Of a stretch of 64,000 bases of DNA, positions 17,190 to 27,801 are shown piece after piece. Position numbers and translations under genes: made by a program. Below the pieces are notes generated by a model. That model made no database searches and was not told the DNA's origin. It worked only from the letters and a program-made list of their open reading frames with translations. How positions within the stretch are numbered: position 1 is the stretch's first letter; each line of letters starts with the position of its first letter. This DNA comes from Candidatus Sphingomonas colombiensis (lineage in GTDB: Bacteria > Pseudomonadota > Alphaproteobacteria > Sphingomonadales > Sphingomonadaceae), in NCBI GenBank assembly GCA_029202845.1, contig CP119315.1:1433501-1497500 (forward strand). The letters are read 5' to 3'.

Positions 17190-17968
17190 AAATCGAACTC
17201 GGTCATGATCGGCACATGGTCCGACGGTTTTTCCCAATTGCGGCATGCCTCGAACACATGGTGAGCGCGCGCTGCTTTCGCCACATCGCCTGTCGCCCAC
17301 ATATGATCGAGCCGGCGGCCACGATCGTTCTTGGTCCAATCGGGCGAACGATAGCTCCACCAGGTATGGAGCCGCGCGGGGGCGGGGTGGAAATGCCGCC
17401 CGAGATCGACCCAGTCGTTCGATGCTTTCAGCCGATCGAGCGCCTCCACCTCTACGGGCGTGTGGCTGACGACCTTGAGCAGCGCCTTGTGGCTCCACAC
17501 ATCGCTCGGCAGCGGGGCGATATTGAAATCGCCGGTGAGGATCGTCGGGCGATCGAGTTTTTCGGACCAATCGGTCATGCGTTGTACGAAATCGAGCTTC
17601 TGCCCGAATTTCATATTCACCTCGCGATCAGGCACGTCACCGCCGGCGGGGACATAGACGTTCTCCAGCCGCACTCCATTGGCGAGGCGCACACCAATAT
17701 GCCGCGCCTCGCGATTGGCCTGCCAGTCGAGCCGATCGTCCTCGACCAGTGGCACCCGGCTGATGATCGCAACGCCGTGGTGCATCCGCTGGCCGTGAAT
17801 CAGGATATGCTCATAGCCCAGCGCGCGGAACGCGTCGGCCGGGAATTCGGCGTCCATCACCTTGGTTTCCTGCAAGCACAGGATATCGGGCGATGCCTCG
17901 CGCAGGAATTGTTCGACGATCTCGATGCGGAACCGCACCGAATTGATGTTCCAGCTGACGATCTTCAC
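17186..17968 (-). CDS. xthA: Exodeoxyribonuclease III
   Basis: A 260-residue enzyme of the endonuclease/exonuclease/phosphatase superfamily that cleaves at abasic sites and trims 3' ends in base excision repair. VKIVSWNINSVRFR opens the fold (metal-binding Asn), ILCLQETKV has the catalytic glutamate, LTGDFNIAP carries Asp/Asn, and the C-terminal KPSDHVPIM has the active-site histidine. The start is GTG; the upstream extension of the open frame is non-homologous. It overlaps the ribA start. Confidence 0.94.
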   Translation of the reverse strand: MKIVSWNINSVRFRIEIVEQFLREASPDILCLQETKVMDAEFPADAFRALGYEHILIHGQRMHHGVAIISRVPLVEDDRLDWQANREARHIGVRLANGVRLENVYVPAGGDVPDREVNMKFGQKLDFVQRMTDWSEKLDRPTILTGDFNIAPLPSDVWSHKALLKVVSHTPVEVEALDRLKASNDWVDLGRHFHPAPARLHTWWSYRSPDWTKNDRGRRLDHMWATGDVAKAARAHHVFEACRNWEKPSDHVPIMTEFDF

Positions 17969-17996
17969 GCGATGGCGTGTAACCGCCGCAGCGGCG

Positions 17997-18659
17997 TCAG
18001 TCGAGCAGGCGCGCGACCTCGGTGAAATCATGCGCGATCGCGGTAACGCCAAGCGCGCGGAGCCGCTGATCATGATCCGGTGCGCAGTGGCTGCCCGCGC
18101 AAAGGCCGATGACATGGCCGCCCGATGCCACAGCCCCGGTCGCGCCGACGGGGGAATCCTCGATAATCGCGCAGCGGTCGATCGGAACCCCCAATCGATC
18201 CGCGCCATAGAGGTAAAGATCGGGCGCGGGCTTGCCGTTGGTCACATGTTCGCGACCGGAATAGACGTGGTCGCCGAACGCGTTGGTCAGCCCGATATGA
18301 TCGAGGTGGCGGCGAATCCAGCGCGTGGAGCTGGACGAGACGATCGCGCGCGGCAGATCGGCGGGAAGCGATTCTACGAAGGCGATGGCCCCGGCAACCG
18401 CGTCGATCCCCTCGGCCATCACCCGCGCGTCTTCGGCCTTGCGCGCCGCGTGAAAATCATCGGGAATCGGGCGCCCGATCCACTTTTCGATCCGGCTCAG
18501 GAAATCGGCGCCCGATAAGCCCATGAAATTGGCCATGGATTGCTCGGGCGTGGTAGGGTGGCCGATCGAGGTGAGATAGTCGGCGATCTGGCGGTTGCCG
18601 ATCGCTTCGCTCTCGATCAGCACGCCATCGAAATCGAACAGGATCGCGTCGAACTTCAT
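17997..18659 (-). CDS. HAD-superfamily hydrolase (subfamily IA)
   Basis: A 220-residue haloacid-dehalogenase-type phosphatase. Motif I is FDFDGVLIES (nucleophile and acid/base aspartates), motif II is IVSSSS, and motif III/IV is in CAIIEDSPVGATGAVASG. The cap domain is alpha-helical (type IA), as in phosphoglycolate or sugar phosphatases. The substrate cannot be decided from sequence; beta-phosphoglucomutase-like activity is an alternative. It sits between yggS and xthA on the same strand with gaps of 10-30 bases. Confidence 0.88.
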   Translation of the reverse strand: MKFDAILFDFDGVLIESEAIGNRQIADYLTSIGHPTTPEQSMANFMGLSGADFLSRIEKWIGRPIPDDFHAARKAEDARVMAEGIDAVAGAIAFVESLPADLPRAIVSSSSTRWIRRHLDHIGLTNAFGDHVYSGREHVTNGKPAPDLYLYGADRLGVPIDRCAIIEDSPVGATGAVASGGHVIGLCAGSHCAPDHDQRLRALGVTAIAHDFTEVARLLD

Positions 18660-18669
18660 CTGTGCCACC

Positions 18670-19344
18670 TTATCCGCGCGGGCCGAACAGCGCGCTTCCC
18701 ACCCGGACGTGCGTCGCGCCGAGCAGCACGGCGGTTTCGAAATCGTCGGACATGCCCATGCTGAGCCCGGCGAGCCCGTGGTCGCGCGCCAGCTTGGCGA
18801 GCAGCGCGAAATAGGGCGCGGGCTCAATCTCGGCCGGGGGCAGGCACATCAGCCCGGCGAGCGGCAGATCAGCCGAACGCGCCTCGAGCAGCAACGCGGG
18901 CAATTCCTCGATCGCGCAGCCGCCCTTTTGCGGTTCGTCGCCGATATTGACCTGAATGAAGCATGCCGGCCGTTTGTCCTGCGCGTCCATCGCTTTCGCC
19001 AGCGCCGTGACCAGCGAGGGGCGGTCGACCGCATGAATAGCGTCCGCCACCGCGACCGCTTCTGCCGCCTTGTTCGACTGGAGCTGGCCGATCAGGTGCA
19101 GCCGCGCATCGGGCCATTTCTCGCGCAGCGCTGGCCATTTCTCCTGCGCTTCCTGCACGCGGTTTTCACCGAAATCGCGCTGGCCCGCCGCGAGCAGCGG
19201 GGTGATCGCGTCAACCGGGTGGGTTTTGGATACCGCGATCAGCGTGACATCGGCTGGCGAACGGCGTGCGGGCTTTGCGGCGTGCGCGATGCGCTCGTGG
19301 ATCGACGCAAGGCGCGCGGCGGGGGACATCTCGGCGGAAGGCAT
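18670..19344 (-). CDS. YggS/PROSC family PLP-binding homeostasis protein
   Basis: A 224-residue pyridoxal-phosphate-binding protein of the YggS family, which buffers PLP and lacks a known enzymatic reaction. The PLP lysine is in LIAVSKTHP; FGENRVQEAQEKW, HLIGQLQSNK and LSMGMSDDFETAVLLGATHVRVGSALFG are signature segments. I chose the ATG at MPSAEMSP; MSPAARL five codons later is also possible. It is divergent from the thiamine-phosphate-synthase-like gene with only 22 bases between starts. Confidence 0.92.
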   Translation of the reverse strand: MPSAEMSPAARLASIHERIAHAAKPARRSPADVTLIAVSKTHPVDAITPLLAAGQRDFGENRVQEAQEKWPALREKWPDARLHLIGQLQSNKAAEAVAVADAIHAVDRPSLVTALAKAMDAQDKRPACFIQVNIGDEPQKGGCAIEELPALLLEARSADLPLAGLMCLPPAEIEPAPYFALLAKLARDHGLAGLSMGMSDDFETAVLLGATHVRVGSALFGPRG

Positions 19345-19366
19345 GAGCCGCGCTATAGGAAGCGCG

Positions 19367-19876
19367 ATGCCTCCCCGCCACCCCGTCCCGCGCCTTTGGC
19401 TGATGACCGATGAGCGGATCGGCGACCGGCTGTGGCAGGCGGTGCATCGCATGCCGCGCGGTTCGGGAATCGTCTTTCGCCACTATGCGACGCCTGCGCT
19501 CGAGCGACGGCGGCTGTTCGCGCGGCTGTTGCGGATCGCACGGCGGCGCGAGCTGCTGCTGGTGCGCGCCGGCGAAATGCGGCTCGCAGGCGAGATGGGG
19601 ACGCATGGGCGGCGTGGGGCGGGGGTGACGACCTGGGCAGCGCATTCCCGGCGCGAGGCGGTGATCGGGCTTCGTCATGGGGCGGTGGTGCTGTTTATAT
19701 CCCCGGTGTTCCCCACCCGATCGCATCCGGGCTCGGCAGCGCTCGGTGTGCGTCGGGCGACGGCGATCGCGCGCGGTCTGCCGGCACAGCGCATCGCGCT
19801 TGGGGGAATGGATCGCCAGCGTTTCGCCCGTCTGACCGGATTCGATGGCTGGGCTGCGATAGACGCGTGGCTGTGA
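19367..19876 (+). CDS. Thiamine phosphate synthase-like (ThiE/TenI) protein
   Basis: A 169-residue protein similar to the TenI/ThiE TIM-barrel family. Segments include RLWLMTDERIGD, GSGIVFRHYATP, a GAGVTTWAAHSRREAV strand-helix unit, FISPVFPTRSHPGSAALG (the phosphate-binding SPVFxTxSHP motif) and IALGGMD at the end. It is shorter than typical ThiE (about 210 residues), and the diphosphate-binding residues of the true enzyme are only partly evident, so it may be a TenI-type relative. There is no THI-box in the 22-base divergent promoter gap. Confidence 0.78.
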   Translation: MPPRHPVPRLWLMTDERIGDRLWQAVHRMPRGSGIVFRHYATPALERRRLFARLLRIARRRELLLVRAGEMRLAGEMGTHGRRGAGVTTWAAHSRREAVIGLRHGAVVLFISPVFPTRSHPGSAALGVRRATAIARGLPAQRIALGGMDRQRFARLTGFDGWAAIDAWL

Positions 19877-19915
19877 TGCGCTGAATCCAACGTCACCGCT
19901 CAGGTTTAAGCTACT

Positions 19916-19935
19916 GGGAAAAACGCCGGAGCGTT
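19916..19935 (-). terminator. Weak intrinsic terminator of the beta-barrel gene
   Basis: On the minus strand a five-base stem AACGC/GCGTT with a TCCG loop runs into TTTTTCCC just at the stop of the gene ending at 19934. The stem is short but the T-run is good. Confidence 0.4.
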
Positions 19936-20728
19936 AGAAGCGGAAGGCGGTGCCCACATAGACCGCCTGGCTGTCGCGACGATCGTCGGCGAACTGGGCC
20001 AGCCGCTCACGCTCGCTCTTGTAACGAACGCCGGCGGTGAGATCGATGTTGCGGGTCAGCGAATAGGAACCGCCCACGTCGATCGCATAGCTCGAATTGT
20101 TGTCGATCGCCTTGGGTGCGATCGGCAGCGGGCGATCGCTGGTGGCCTTTACACGACCAGTGAAGCGATTGAGCGAATAGCTGACCGCAACATCGGTCGA
20201 TTCGCGGCTACCCGGCTGCGGCCCGACATCGATGCGGGAGACATCGCCCGTGACGGCGAAGCGCTGCCAGCCGATCGCCGCGCCGAGATTATAGGCGATC
20301 GGCGCGATTCCCACGGTGGGCGCATTTGCGGCGAAGCGAGTCGTTCCGTCACCCGAGCGAGTCGAACGGGCGCGAACCGCGACGGTGACCGCGCGATTCC
20401 CCTGACGGGTTTCGGCGGGGGTGAAGCGGAATTCTCCGACATCGGCGCCATCGAGCCCGCCACGCGCAAAGACCGCAGCGAGCCGTGGATCGGCGGCGGA
20501 TGGCGTGAAACTGCCGGAAAACCGGGCGCTTGCAGCGGCGGCAACGGCTTTCTTCGCCGTGCGTTGACCCAATTCGGTGGCCCCGATCGCAGGCGCGATG
20601 ACGGTTGCCGCGGCGACAAGCGCCACGATCATTCCGCCAGCAATCGCGCGTCCAACGACCACGAGTTTCTCCAAAATCCGAATGTGGATCGGGAATCGGC
20701 CTAACATGATTCGATCGTGACGCACCAT
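19934..20728 (-). CDS. Putative outer-membrane beta-barrel / porin-like protein
   Basis: A 264-residue or slightly shorter protein that I cannot assign to a named family. After a signal-like hydrophobic stretch (GGMIVALVAAATVIAPAIGA, around residues 31-50) come alternating polar/hydrophobic segments such as RFAVTGDVSRIDV, STDVAVSYSLNRFTGRVKA, SSYAIDVGGSYSLTRNIDLTAGVRYKSE and QAVYVGTAFRF. The terminal phenylalanine fits an outer-membrane beta-barrel recognised by the BAM complex. The true start may be downstream of the first ATG, nearer the signal peptide. The gene is monocistronic and divergent from DUF3576. Confidence 0.65.
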   Translation of the reverse strand: MVRHDRIMLGRFPIHIRILEKLVVVGRAIAGGMIVALVAAATVIAPAIGATELGQRTAKKAVAAAASARFSGSFTPSAADPRLAAVFARGGLDGADVGEFRFTPAETRQGNRAVTVAVRARSTRSGDGTTRFAANAPTVGIAPIAYNLGAAIGWQRFAVTGDVSRIDVGPQPGSRESTDVAVSYSLNRFTGRVKATSDRPLPIAPKAIDNNSSYAIDVGGSYSLTRNIDLTAGVRYKSERERLAQFADDRRDSQAVYVGTAFRF

Positions 20729-20842
20729 CTTTAGAGTCGCTTTATTACTAAGTGTTGCATCAGACCCACATACCCGCCCGCTTGCGGGGGGCGGGGTGCG
20801 TCTGTAGAGGTTGCGACTGCTGTTTCCCTCGCTTTCAGGACG

Positions 20843-21283
20843 ATGCCGATGTTCCGCCCGTTGCGTCTCGCGCTAGCCGTTGGCGCTGCCCTTGCCCTCA
20901 CAGCGTGCGGGCATCATCGCGCGCGCCCCGAGGCCGATCTGGCTGCGTCGAAGATCACCACGATCGGTGTCAATTCCTATCTGTGGCGTGCGACGCTCGA
21001 TACCTTGTCGTTCATGCCGTTGCTCCAAACGGATTCGAACGGCGGCGTCGTGGTGACCGACTGGTACGTCAATCCGCAGATGCCGAACGAGCGGATGAAG
21101 GTGACGGTTTCGATCCTCGATCAGGATCTGCGCGCGGACGCGCTGCGCGTCGCCGCGCTGCGTGAGGTGAATCGTGGCGGACAGTGGGTTTCCGCCCCCG
21201 TCGCCGCCTCCACCACGCAGAAGCTGGAAGACATTATCCTGACCCGCGCGCGCGATCTGCGCCGCGCTTCGATCACCGGCTGA
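20843..21283 (+). CDS. DUF3576 lipoprotein
   Basis: A 146-residue lipoprotein of the DUF3576 family. The signal peptide ends in an LTACG lipobox. The mature part contains the conserved VNSYLWRATLDTLSFMPLLQTDSNGGVVVTDWYVNP block, then RMKVTVSILDQDLRADALRV. Its function is unknown; the strict conservation next to leuS-lptE in alphaproteobacteria suggests an outer-membrane or LPS-assembly role. It is followed by leuS after 42 bases. Confidence 0.9.
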   Translation: MPMFRPLRLALAVGAALALTACGHHRARPEADLAASKITTIGVNSYLWRATLDTLSFMPLLQTDSNGGVVVTDWYVNPQMPNERMKVTVSILDQDLRADALRVAALREVNRGGQWVSAPVAASTTQKLEDIILTRARDLRRASITG

Positions 21284-21325
21284 CACGCGGGTGATCCCCG
21301 CGTTCCGCCCGACCGATAAGAGCGA

Positions 21326-23829
<2,504 letters not shown>

Positions 23830-23833
<4 letters not shown>

Positions 23834-24330
23834 AGCGCTTCGCCGCCTTGCTCGCGCTGGCGCTTCCGCTTGGCGGATGCGGGCTTCAGCCGCTCTATAC
23901 GGCAGGCGGAGCGGGACCGGTGGCGCAGGCGCTGGGCCAGGTAGAGGTGGCGCCGATTGAGGGCAAATCGGGCTGGCTGGTCGCCAATGCGTTGCGCGAC
24001 CGTTTCGGCGAAGGCGGCCGGCAGACCGCGCGCTATCGGCTCGACGTGAAGCTTGACGACAAGATCATCGGCCTCGCGGTGCGCAGCGACAATAGCGTCA
24101 CGCGCGAGCGGCGGACGTTGCGCGCGCGCTATCAGCTCGTGGCGCTCGATACGGGCACGGTGGTGCTCGATGCGACGGCCGGATCGGATGCCGGCATCGA
24201 TGTCGTCACCTCCGAATATGCCACGATCGCCGCCGAAAGCACCGCGCTGGAGCGGTTGAGCGATATCGTCGCCGACCAGATCGTCGCGCGCGTCGCGCTT
24301 TATGCGAGGAACGAGTCGGCGCGGAAATGA
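23830..24330 (+). CDS. lptE: LPS-assembly lipoprotein LptE
   Basis: A 166-residue lipoprotein plugging the LptD barrel that inserts LPS into the outer leaflet. The signal ends at [10 protein letters not shown], and the LQPLY after the lipidated cysteine is characteristic of LptE. The rest forms the small alpha/beta sandwich ([37 protein letters not shown]). It overlaps leuS before and holA after by four bases, the usual leuS-lptE-holA arrangement. Confidence 0.93.
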
Positions 24331-25352
24331 AGGCGAGCGAGACGCGGATAAAGGCAGCGCTCGATCGGCCCCCGGCGGATATCCGGCTTTATCTGCTTTA
24401 CGGCCCTGACGAATCCGGGGCGATGGCGTTGGCCGCGCGGCTTGGGCGCGCGATGGGGCCGGAGGCGGAGCGGGTCGATTTCGACGGCGCCGCACTGAAG
24501 GCCGATTCGGCACGACTGGCGGACGAGGCGGCGTCGCTCTCGCTGTTCGGCGGGGCACGCTATATCCGCGTGACCGGCGCGGGTGATGAATCAACCGCGG
24601 CTGTGGAAGCGTTGCTGAGCGCCGAGCGCGCGGGAAACCCCGTTGTGATGGTCGCGCCCTCGCTCAAGGCAACCAGCCGGCTGGTAAAGCGTGCGCTCGA
24701 GGCGGACACCGCGCTGGCGACGGCTTGCTATGCCCCGGTGGGGGAAGGGGCCGACGCCCTGGCGGCGCAACTCGCGCGCGAACATGGGCTGCGCATGGTC
24801 GGCGGCGTGGCGCGGCGGCTGGTGCAGGCGGCAGGCGGCGATCGCGCGGTGATGGCGCGTGAGCTGGAGAAGCTGGCGCTCTATCTCGATGCGGGGCCGG
24901 ATCGTCCGCAACAGCTCGACGACGCGGCGCTCGATGCGGTTGGCGCGGATCTGGGCGAAGCGGAAATGTCCGAGATCGTCGAGGGCGTGGTCGCCGGACG
25001 TACCGCGGAGCTGGGCGCGGCGTTGCGGCGGATGAACGAGGCGAACGGATCGCCGATTCCATGGCTGCGGCAACTTGCGCGCCGGCTTGGCGCGTTGGCG
25101 GAGATGCGCGCCGACGTGGCGGCGGGCGGCGATATCGCCTCGGTCATCAAGCGGCATCGCGTGTTTTTCCGCGAGGAAGCGGCCACCGCGGCCGCGCTGC
25201 GGCGCTGGACGCCGGAGGCGCTGGTCGAGGCGCAGCGGCGGGTTCGGCGCATCGAACGTTCGCTGGTGGCGAGCGGGACGGCGGGGACGGTGCTAGCCGA
25301 CCAGGCGATGCTCGGCATGGCTGAGCGCGTGCGTCGGCAGGATCGGCGCTAG
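24327..25352 (+). CDS. holA: DNA polymerase III delta subunit
   Basis: A 341-residue subunit of the clamp-loader complex that opens the sliding clamp. The N-terminal domain begins with a degenerate P-loop segment (RLYLLYGPDESGAMALAARLGRAMG), as expected since delta does not hydrolyse ATP. It continues with the VEALLSAERAGNPVVMVAPSLKATSRLVKRALEA and RDxxARELEKLALY-like segments, and the C-terminal collar domain follows (AxRRMNEANGSPIPWLRQLARRL). It is convergent with parB. Confidence 0.93.
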   Translation: MKASETRIKAALDRPPADIRLYLLYGPDESGAMALAARLGRAMGPEAERVDFDGAALKADSARLADEAASLSLFGGARYIRVTGAGDESTAAVEALLSAERAGNPVVMVAPSLKATSRLVKRALEADTALATACYAPVGEGADALAAQLAREHGLRMVGGVARRLVQAAGGDRAVMARELEKLALYLDAGPDRPQQLDDAALDAVGADLGEAEMSEIVEGVVAGRTAELGAALRRMNEANGSPIPWLRQLARRLGALAEMRADVAAGGDIASVIKRHRVFFREEAATAAALRRWTPEALVEAQRRVRRIERSLVASGTAGTVLADQAMLGMAERVRRQDRR

Positions 25353-25420
25353 CGCTGTTTTCGATCCGGTTGGGTCGGATCGTCGCTCAATTTTCCTTTG
25401 TTCGCCGTGCTTTACGAGCC

Positions 25421-25440
25421 GGCAGGTGATTTCACCTGCC
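25421..25440. terminator. Palindromic hairpin between convergent holA and parB
   Basis: Nine-base perfect arms GGCAGGTGA/TCACCTGCC around TT. It is in the 162-bp gap between two convergent genes and can fold from either strand. There is no real T-tract, so it may be a bidirectional terminator or an RNA-stabilising hairpin. It does not match parS. Confidence 0.5.
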
Positions 25441-25514
25441 TTGAAATCGCGTTAGGTCAGCCCGTCGCTGAGCAAGCCGCGTCGCTCTGCTCGAACCACC
25501 GAAGCACCTGGCGA

Positions 25515-26411
25515 TCAGATGCGCTCGCCGCTCAGCCGCTGGCACACCATATCGAGCTGATCGAGCGTCGAATAATCCAGCGTGATCGATCCCCCGCGCT
25601 CGCTGTGCGCGATACGCACGTTGAGGCCGAGCAGATCGGACAATTGCCGCTGAAGCGCCATGATATCGGCGTCCGAGGAATCCTGACGATAGGCCGGCGC
25701 ACCGCGCGAGCCGCGTTGCGCATCGGGCTTGGCGGCGCTCGACAGGCGCTCGGTCTGGCGGACCGACAGGCCCTTCTCGATCACTTCCTGTGCGAGCGCT
25801 CCCGGATCGGGCGCGCCAATCAGCGCACGGGCATGGCCCATAGAGAGCTTGCCGTCGACCACAAGCGTTTGAACTTCTTGCGGAAGATCTAATAATCTCA
25901 GTAAGTTGGCGATATGGCTGCGCGATTTATGGACGATCTTCGCCAGCGCTTCCTGAGTATGGCCGAATTCCTCTGCGAGCCGCTTATAGGCCTCGGCTTC
26001 TTCGATCGCGTTGAGGTCTTGCCGCTGGATATTCTCCAGCAACGCGATCTGCAACGTATCGCTGTCGCTATAATCACGGACGACAACCGGCACTTCGTGC
26101 AGCCGCGCGCGTTGGGCCGCGCGCCAGCGGCGCTCGCCCGCGACGATCTGGTAATCATGGCCGTGCGGACGGACGATGATCGGCTGGATCACCCCGCGTT
26201 CAGCGATCGAGGCGGCCAGCTCGGTGAGCGCGTCGTCGTCGAAGTGGCGACGCGGCTGGCCCGGGTGCGGGGCGATCGAACTGATCGGGATCATCCGCAC
26301 GCCGGTGGCCGAATGCCCCTCGCTCGCGGTTTCCGCCTCGTCGCGGGCGAAATCGCCGAGCAAGGCGTTCAGCCCACGACCAAGGCCGGGGCGGGGGCGA
26401 CGATCGGTCAT
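25515..26411 (-). CDS. parB: Chromosome partitioning protein ParB
   Basis: A 298-residue CTPase clamp that loads at parS and spreads along DNA near the origin. GLGRGLNALLGD is the N-terminal signature. The ParB/Srx domain holds PRRHFDDDALTELAASI and the GERRWRAAQRARL box II arginines that bind CTP. The helix-turn-helix LAEEFGHTQEALAKIVHKSRSHIANLLRLL follows. The C-terminal dimerisation domain (ITLDYSTLDQLDMVCQRL) ends the protein. The start lies four bases inside parA's end; the longer open frame overlaps parA. Confidence 0.97.
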   Translation of the reverse strand: MTDRRPRPGLGRGLNALLGDFARDEAETASEGHSATGVRMIPISSIAPHPGQPRRHFDDDALTELAASIAERGVIQPIIVRPHGHDYQIVAGERRWRAAQRARLHEVPVVVRDYSDSDTLQIALLENIQRQDLNAIEEAEAYKRLAEEFGHTQEALAKIVHKSRSHIANLLRLLDLPQEVQTLVVDGKLSMGHARALIGAPDPGALAQEVIEKGLSVRQTERLSSAAKPDAQRGSRGAPAYRQDSSDADIMALQRQLSDLLGLNVRIAHSERGGSITLDYSTLDQLDMVCQRLSGERI

Positions 26412-27190
26412 GCGGCAGCCTCTTTCATGCGGGGAAGCCGCGCGATCAATTCCCGGGCCAGTGCGATATAGGCCTCTGATCCGCTGCAACGATGGTCATA
26501 GATCAACGCCGGCAGCCCGTGGCTTGGTGCTTCGGAAAGTCGCACGTTGCGCGGGATGACCGTCTCGAACACCACGCGACCCAGCACGGCGCGGACATCC
26601 GTTGCGACCTGTTCGGTCAGCCGGTTGCGGCGATCGTACATCGTCAGCGCGACGCCCATGATCGATAGCGACGGATTGAAGCGCGCGCGAATCCGCTCGA
26701 CCGTGCTGAGCAACTGGCTCAATCCCTCCAGCGCGAAAAATTCGCATTGCAGCGGCACGAGCAGCGAATCGGCGGCCACCATCGCGTTGATCGTCAGCAG
26801 CCCTAGCGAGGGCGGGCAATCGATCAGCACGATATCCCAGCGCGGCGCACAACTCTCGATCGCGCGAAGCAGCCGGTGCGTGCGTGCCTCAAGCTCGACC
26901 AGCTCGATCTCCGCGCCGGAAAGATCGACCGTTGCCGGCAAAATCTCCAGCCGGGGGATGCCGCTGGCAACGACGCCATTTTCGATCGGCGTGCCGTCGA
27001 CGAGGACATGATAGCTCGATACCGTGCGCAACCCGTGATCGATCCCCAGCCCGGTAGAGGCGTTGCCCTGTGGATCGAGATCGATCAGCAGCACGCGCTT
27101 CCCGGTCGCCGCGAGCGCGGTCGCTAGGTTGATTGCGCTGGTAGTCTTGCCAACGCCGCCCTTTTGGTTGGCCACCGCGATACAGATCAT
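26408..27190 (-). CDS. parA: Chromosome partitioning ATPase ParA
   Basis: A 260-residue Walker-type ATPase that forms the gradient pulling ParB-parS complexes apart. The deviant Walker A motif is KGGVGKTT at residues 10-17, LLIDLDPQGNASTGL follows, and Walker B is IVLIDCPPSLGLLTINAM. The C-terminus ends PRMKEAAA. It is coupled to rsmG upstream and parB downstream by four-base overlaps. parA-parB with rsmG-mnmG upstream is the classic origin-proximal gidAB-parAB block. Confidence 0.97.
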   Translation of the reverse strand: MICIAVANQKGGVGKTTSAINLATALAATGKRVLLIDLDPQGNASTGLGIDHGLRTVSSYHVLVDGTPIENGVVASGIPRLEILPATVDLSGAEIELVELEARTHRLLRAIESCAPRWDIVLIDCPPSLGLLTINAMVAADSLLVPLQCEFFALEGLSQLLSTVERIRARFNPSLSIMGVALTMYDRRNRLTEQVATDVRAVLGRVVFETVIPRNVRLSEAPSHGLPALIYDHRCSGSEAYIALARELIARLPRMKEAAA

Positions 27191-27801
27191 CGGATGCGAA
27201 CCTTTTCTGCGATGAGAATCCCCGATTCCGCGTCGGTGATACTTGGTTCCACGTGGAACAATCCGTGCCAGCCCTGGCGCGCGCTTTCAAGCTCTACATG
27301 GACCGAACGGCCGCGCGGGAGGATGTAACGTGTGGATATGTCGGTGACGTGTCGGGTGGCACGGAGCAGATCGAACACTGTCGCGACGGCGCGGGCGGTG
27401 ACGATCTGTTGCGGCTCGACCGATATCGCCTCTACCTTCGCGGTTAGGACGACGGCATTTGGTGCGTCAGCGAGCGCTTCCATGAGAAACTCCGCGCGAC
27501 GACGACGCGGCTCGACCAGCGTCACCCGGGCGCCGGTCAGCAATGCCACGATCACACCGGGGAAGCCTGCTCCTGAACCGACATCGAGCCAGCGGGTCTC
27601 GGTATCGATCGAGCCGGCGAGCGGAATGAGTTGGGCGGAATCGAGCAGATGGCGTGACCAGATCGTCTCGAGCGTCGATCGGGCGACGAGATTCTGAAGC
27701 TCGCTTTCGCGGATCACCTGTTCGGCGAAGCGCGCTATTCTGGCGGTGGCGTCCGGGCCGAAGCGCTGCTCGATCCACGCCTTTGCGTCAGCCTCGGTCA
27801 T
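27187..27801 (-). CDS. rsmG: 16S rRNA (guanine527-N7)-methyltransferase
   Basis: A 204-residue SAM-dependent methyltransferase that modifies G527 in 16S rRNA. The ENLVARSTLETIWSRHLLDSAQL-like segment and the SAM motif WLDVGSGAGFPGVIVALL are diagnostic, followed by VEPRRRRAEFL and VVLTAKVE. The start MTEADAKAW overlaps the mnmG stop as ATGA. Near its 3' end the coding sequence contains a parS-like palindrome (27245-27260), read there as FHVEPS. Confidence 0.94.
   Translation of the reverse strand: MTEADAKAWIEQRFGPDATARIARFAEQVIRESELQNLVARSTLETIWSRHLLDSAQLIPLAGSIDTETRWLDVGSGAGFPGVIVALLTGARVTLVEPRRRRAEFLMEALADAPNAVVLTAKVEAISVEPQQIVTARAVATVFDLLRATRHVTDISTRYILPRGRSVHVELESARQGWHGLFHVEPSITDAESGILIAEKVRIR
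27245..27260. other. parS-like centromere site within rsmG (15/16)
   Basis: The sequence GGTTCCACGTGGAACA differs only at its first base from the palindrome TGTTCCACGTGGAACA bound by ParB. It lies about 0.8 kb from parB and about 17 kb from the proposed origin. Confidence 0.75.

Noticed and set aside
19345..19366. Possible thiamine riboswitch upstream of the ThiE/TenI-like gene
   Set aside because: The gap is only 22 bases and cannot hold one.
25421..25440. Possible parS at GGCAGGTGATTTCACCTGCC
   Set aside because: It is a palindrome near parB but lacks the GTTTCACGTGGAAC core; treated as a hairpin.
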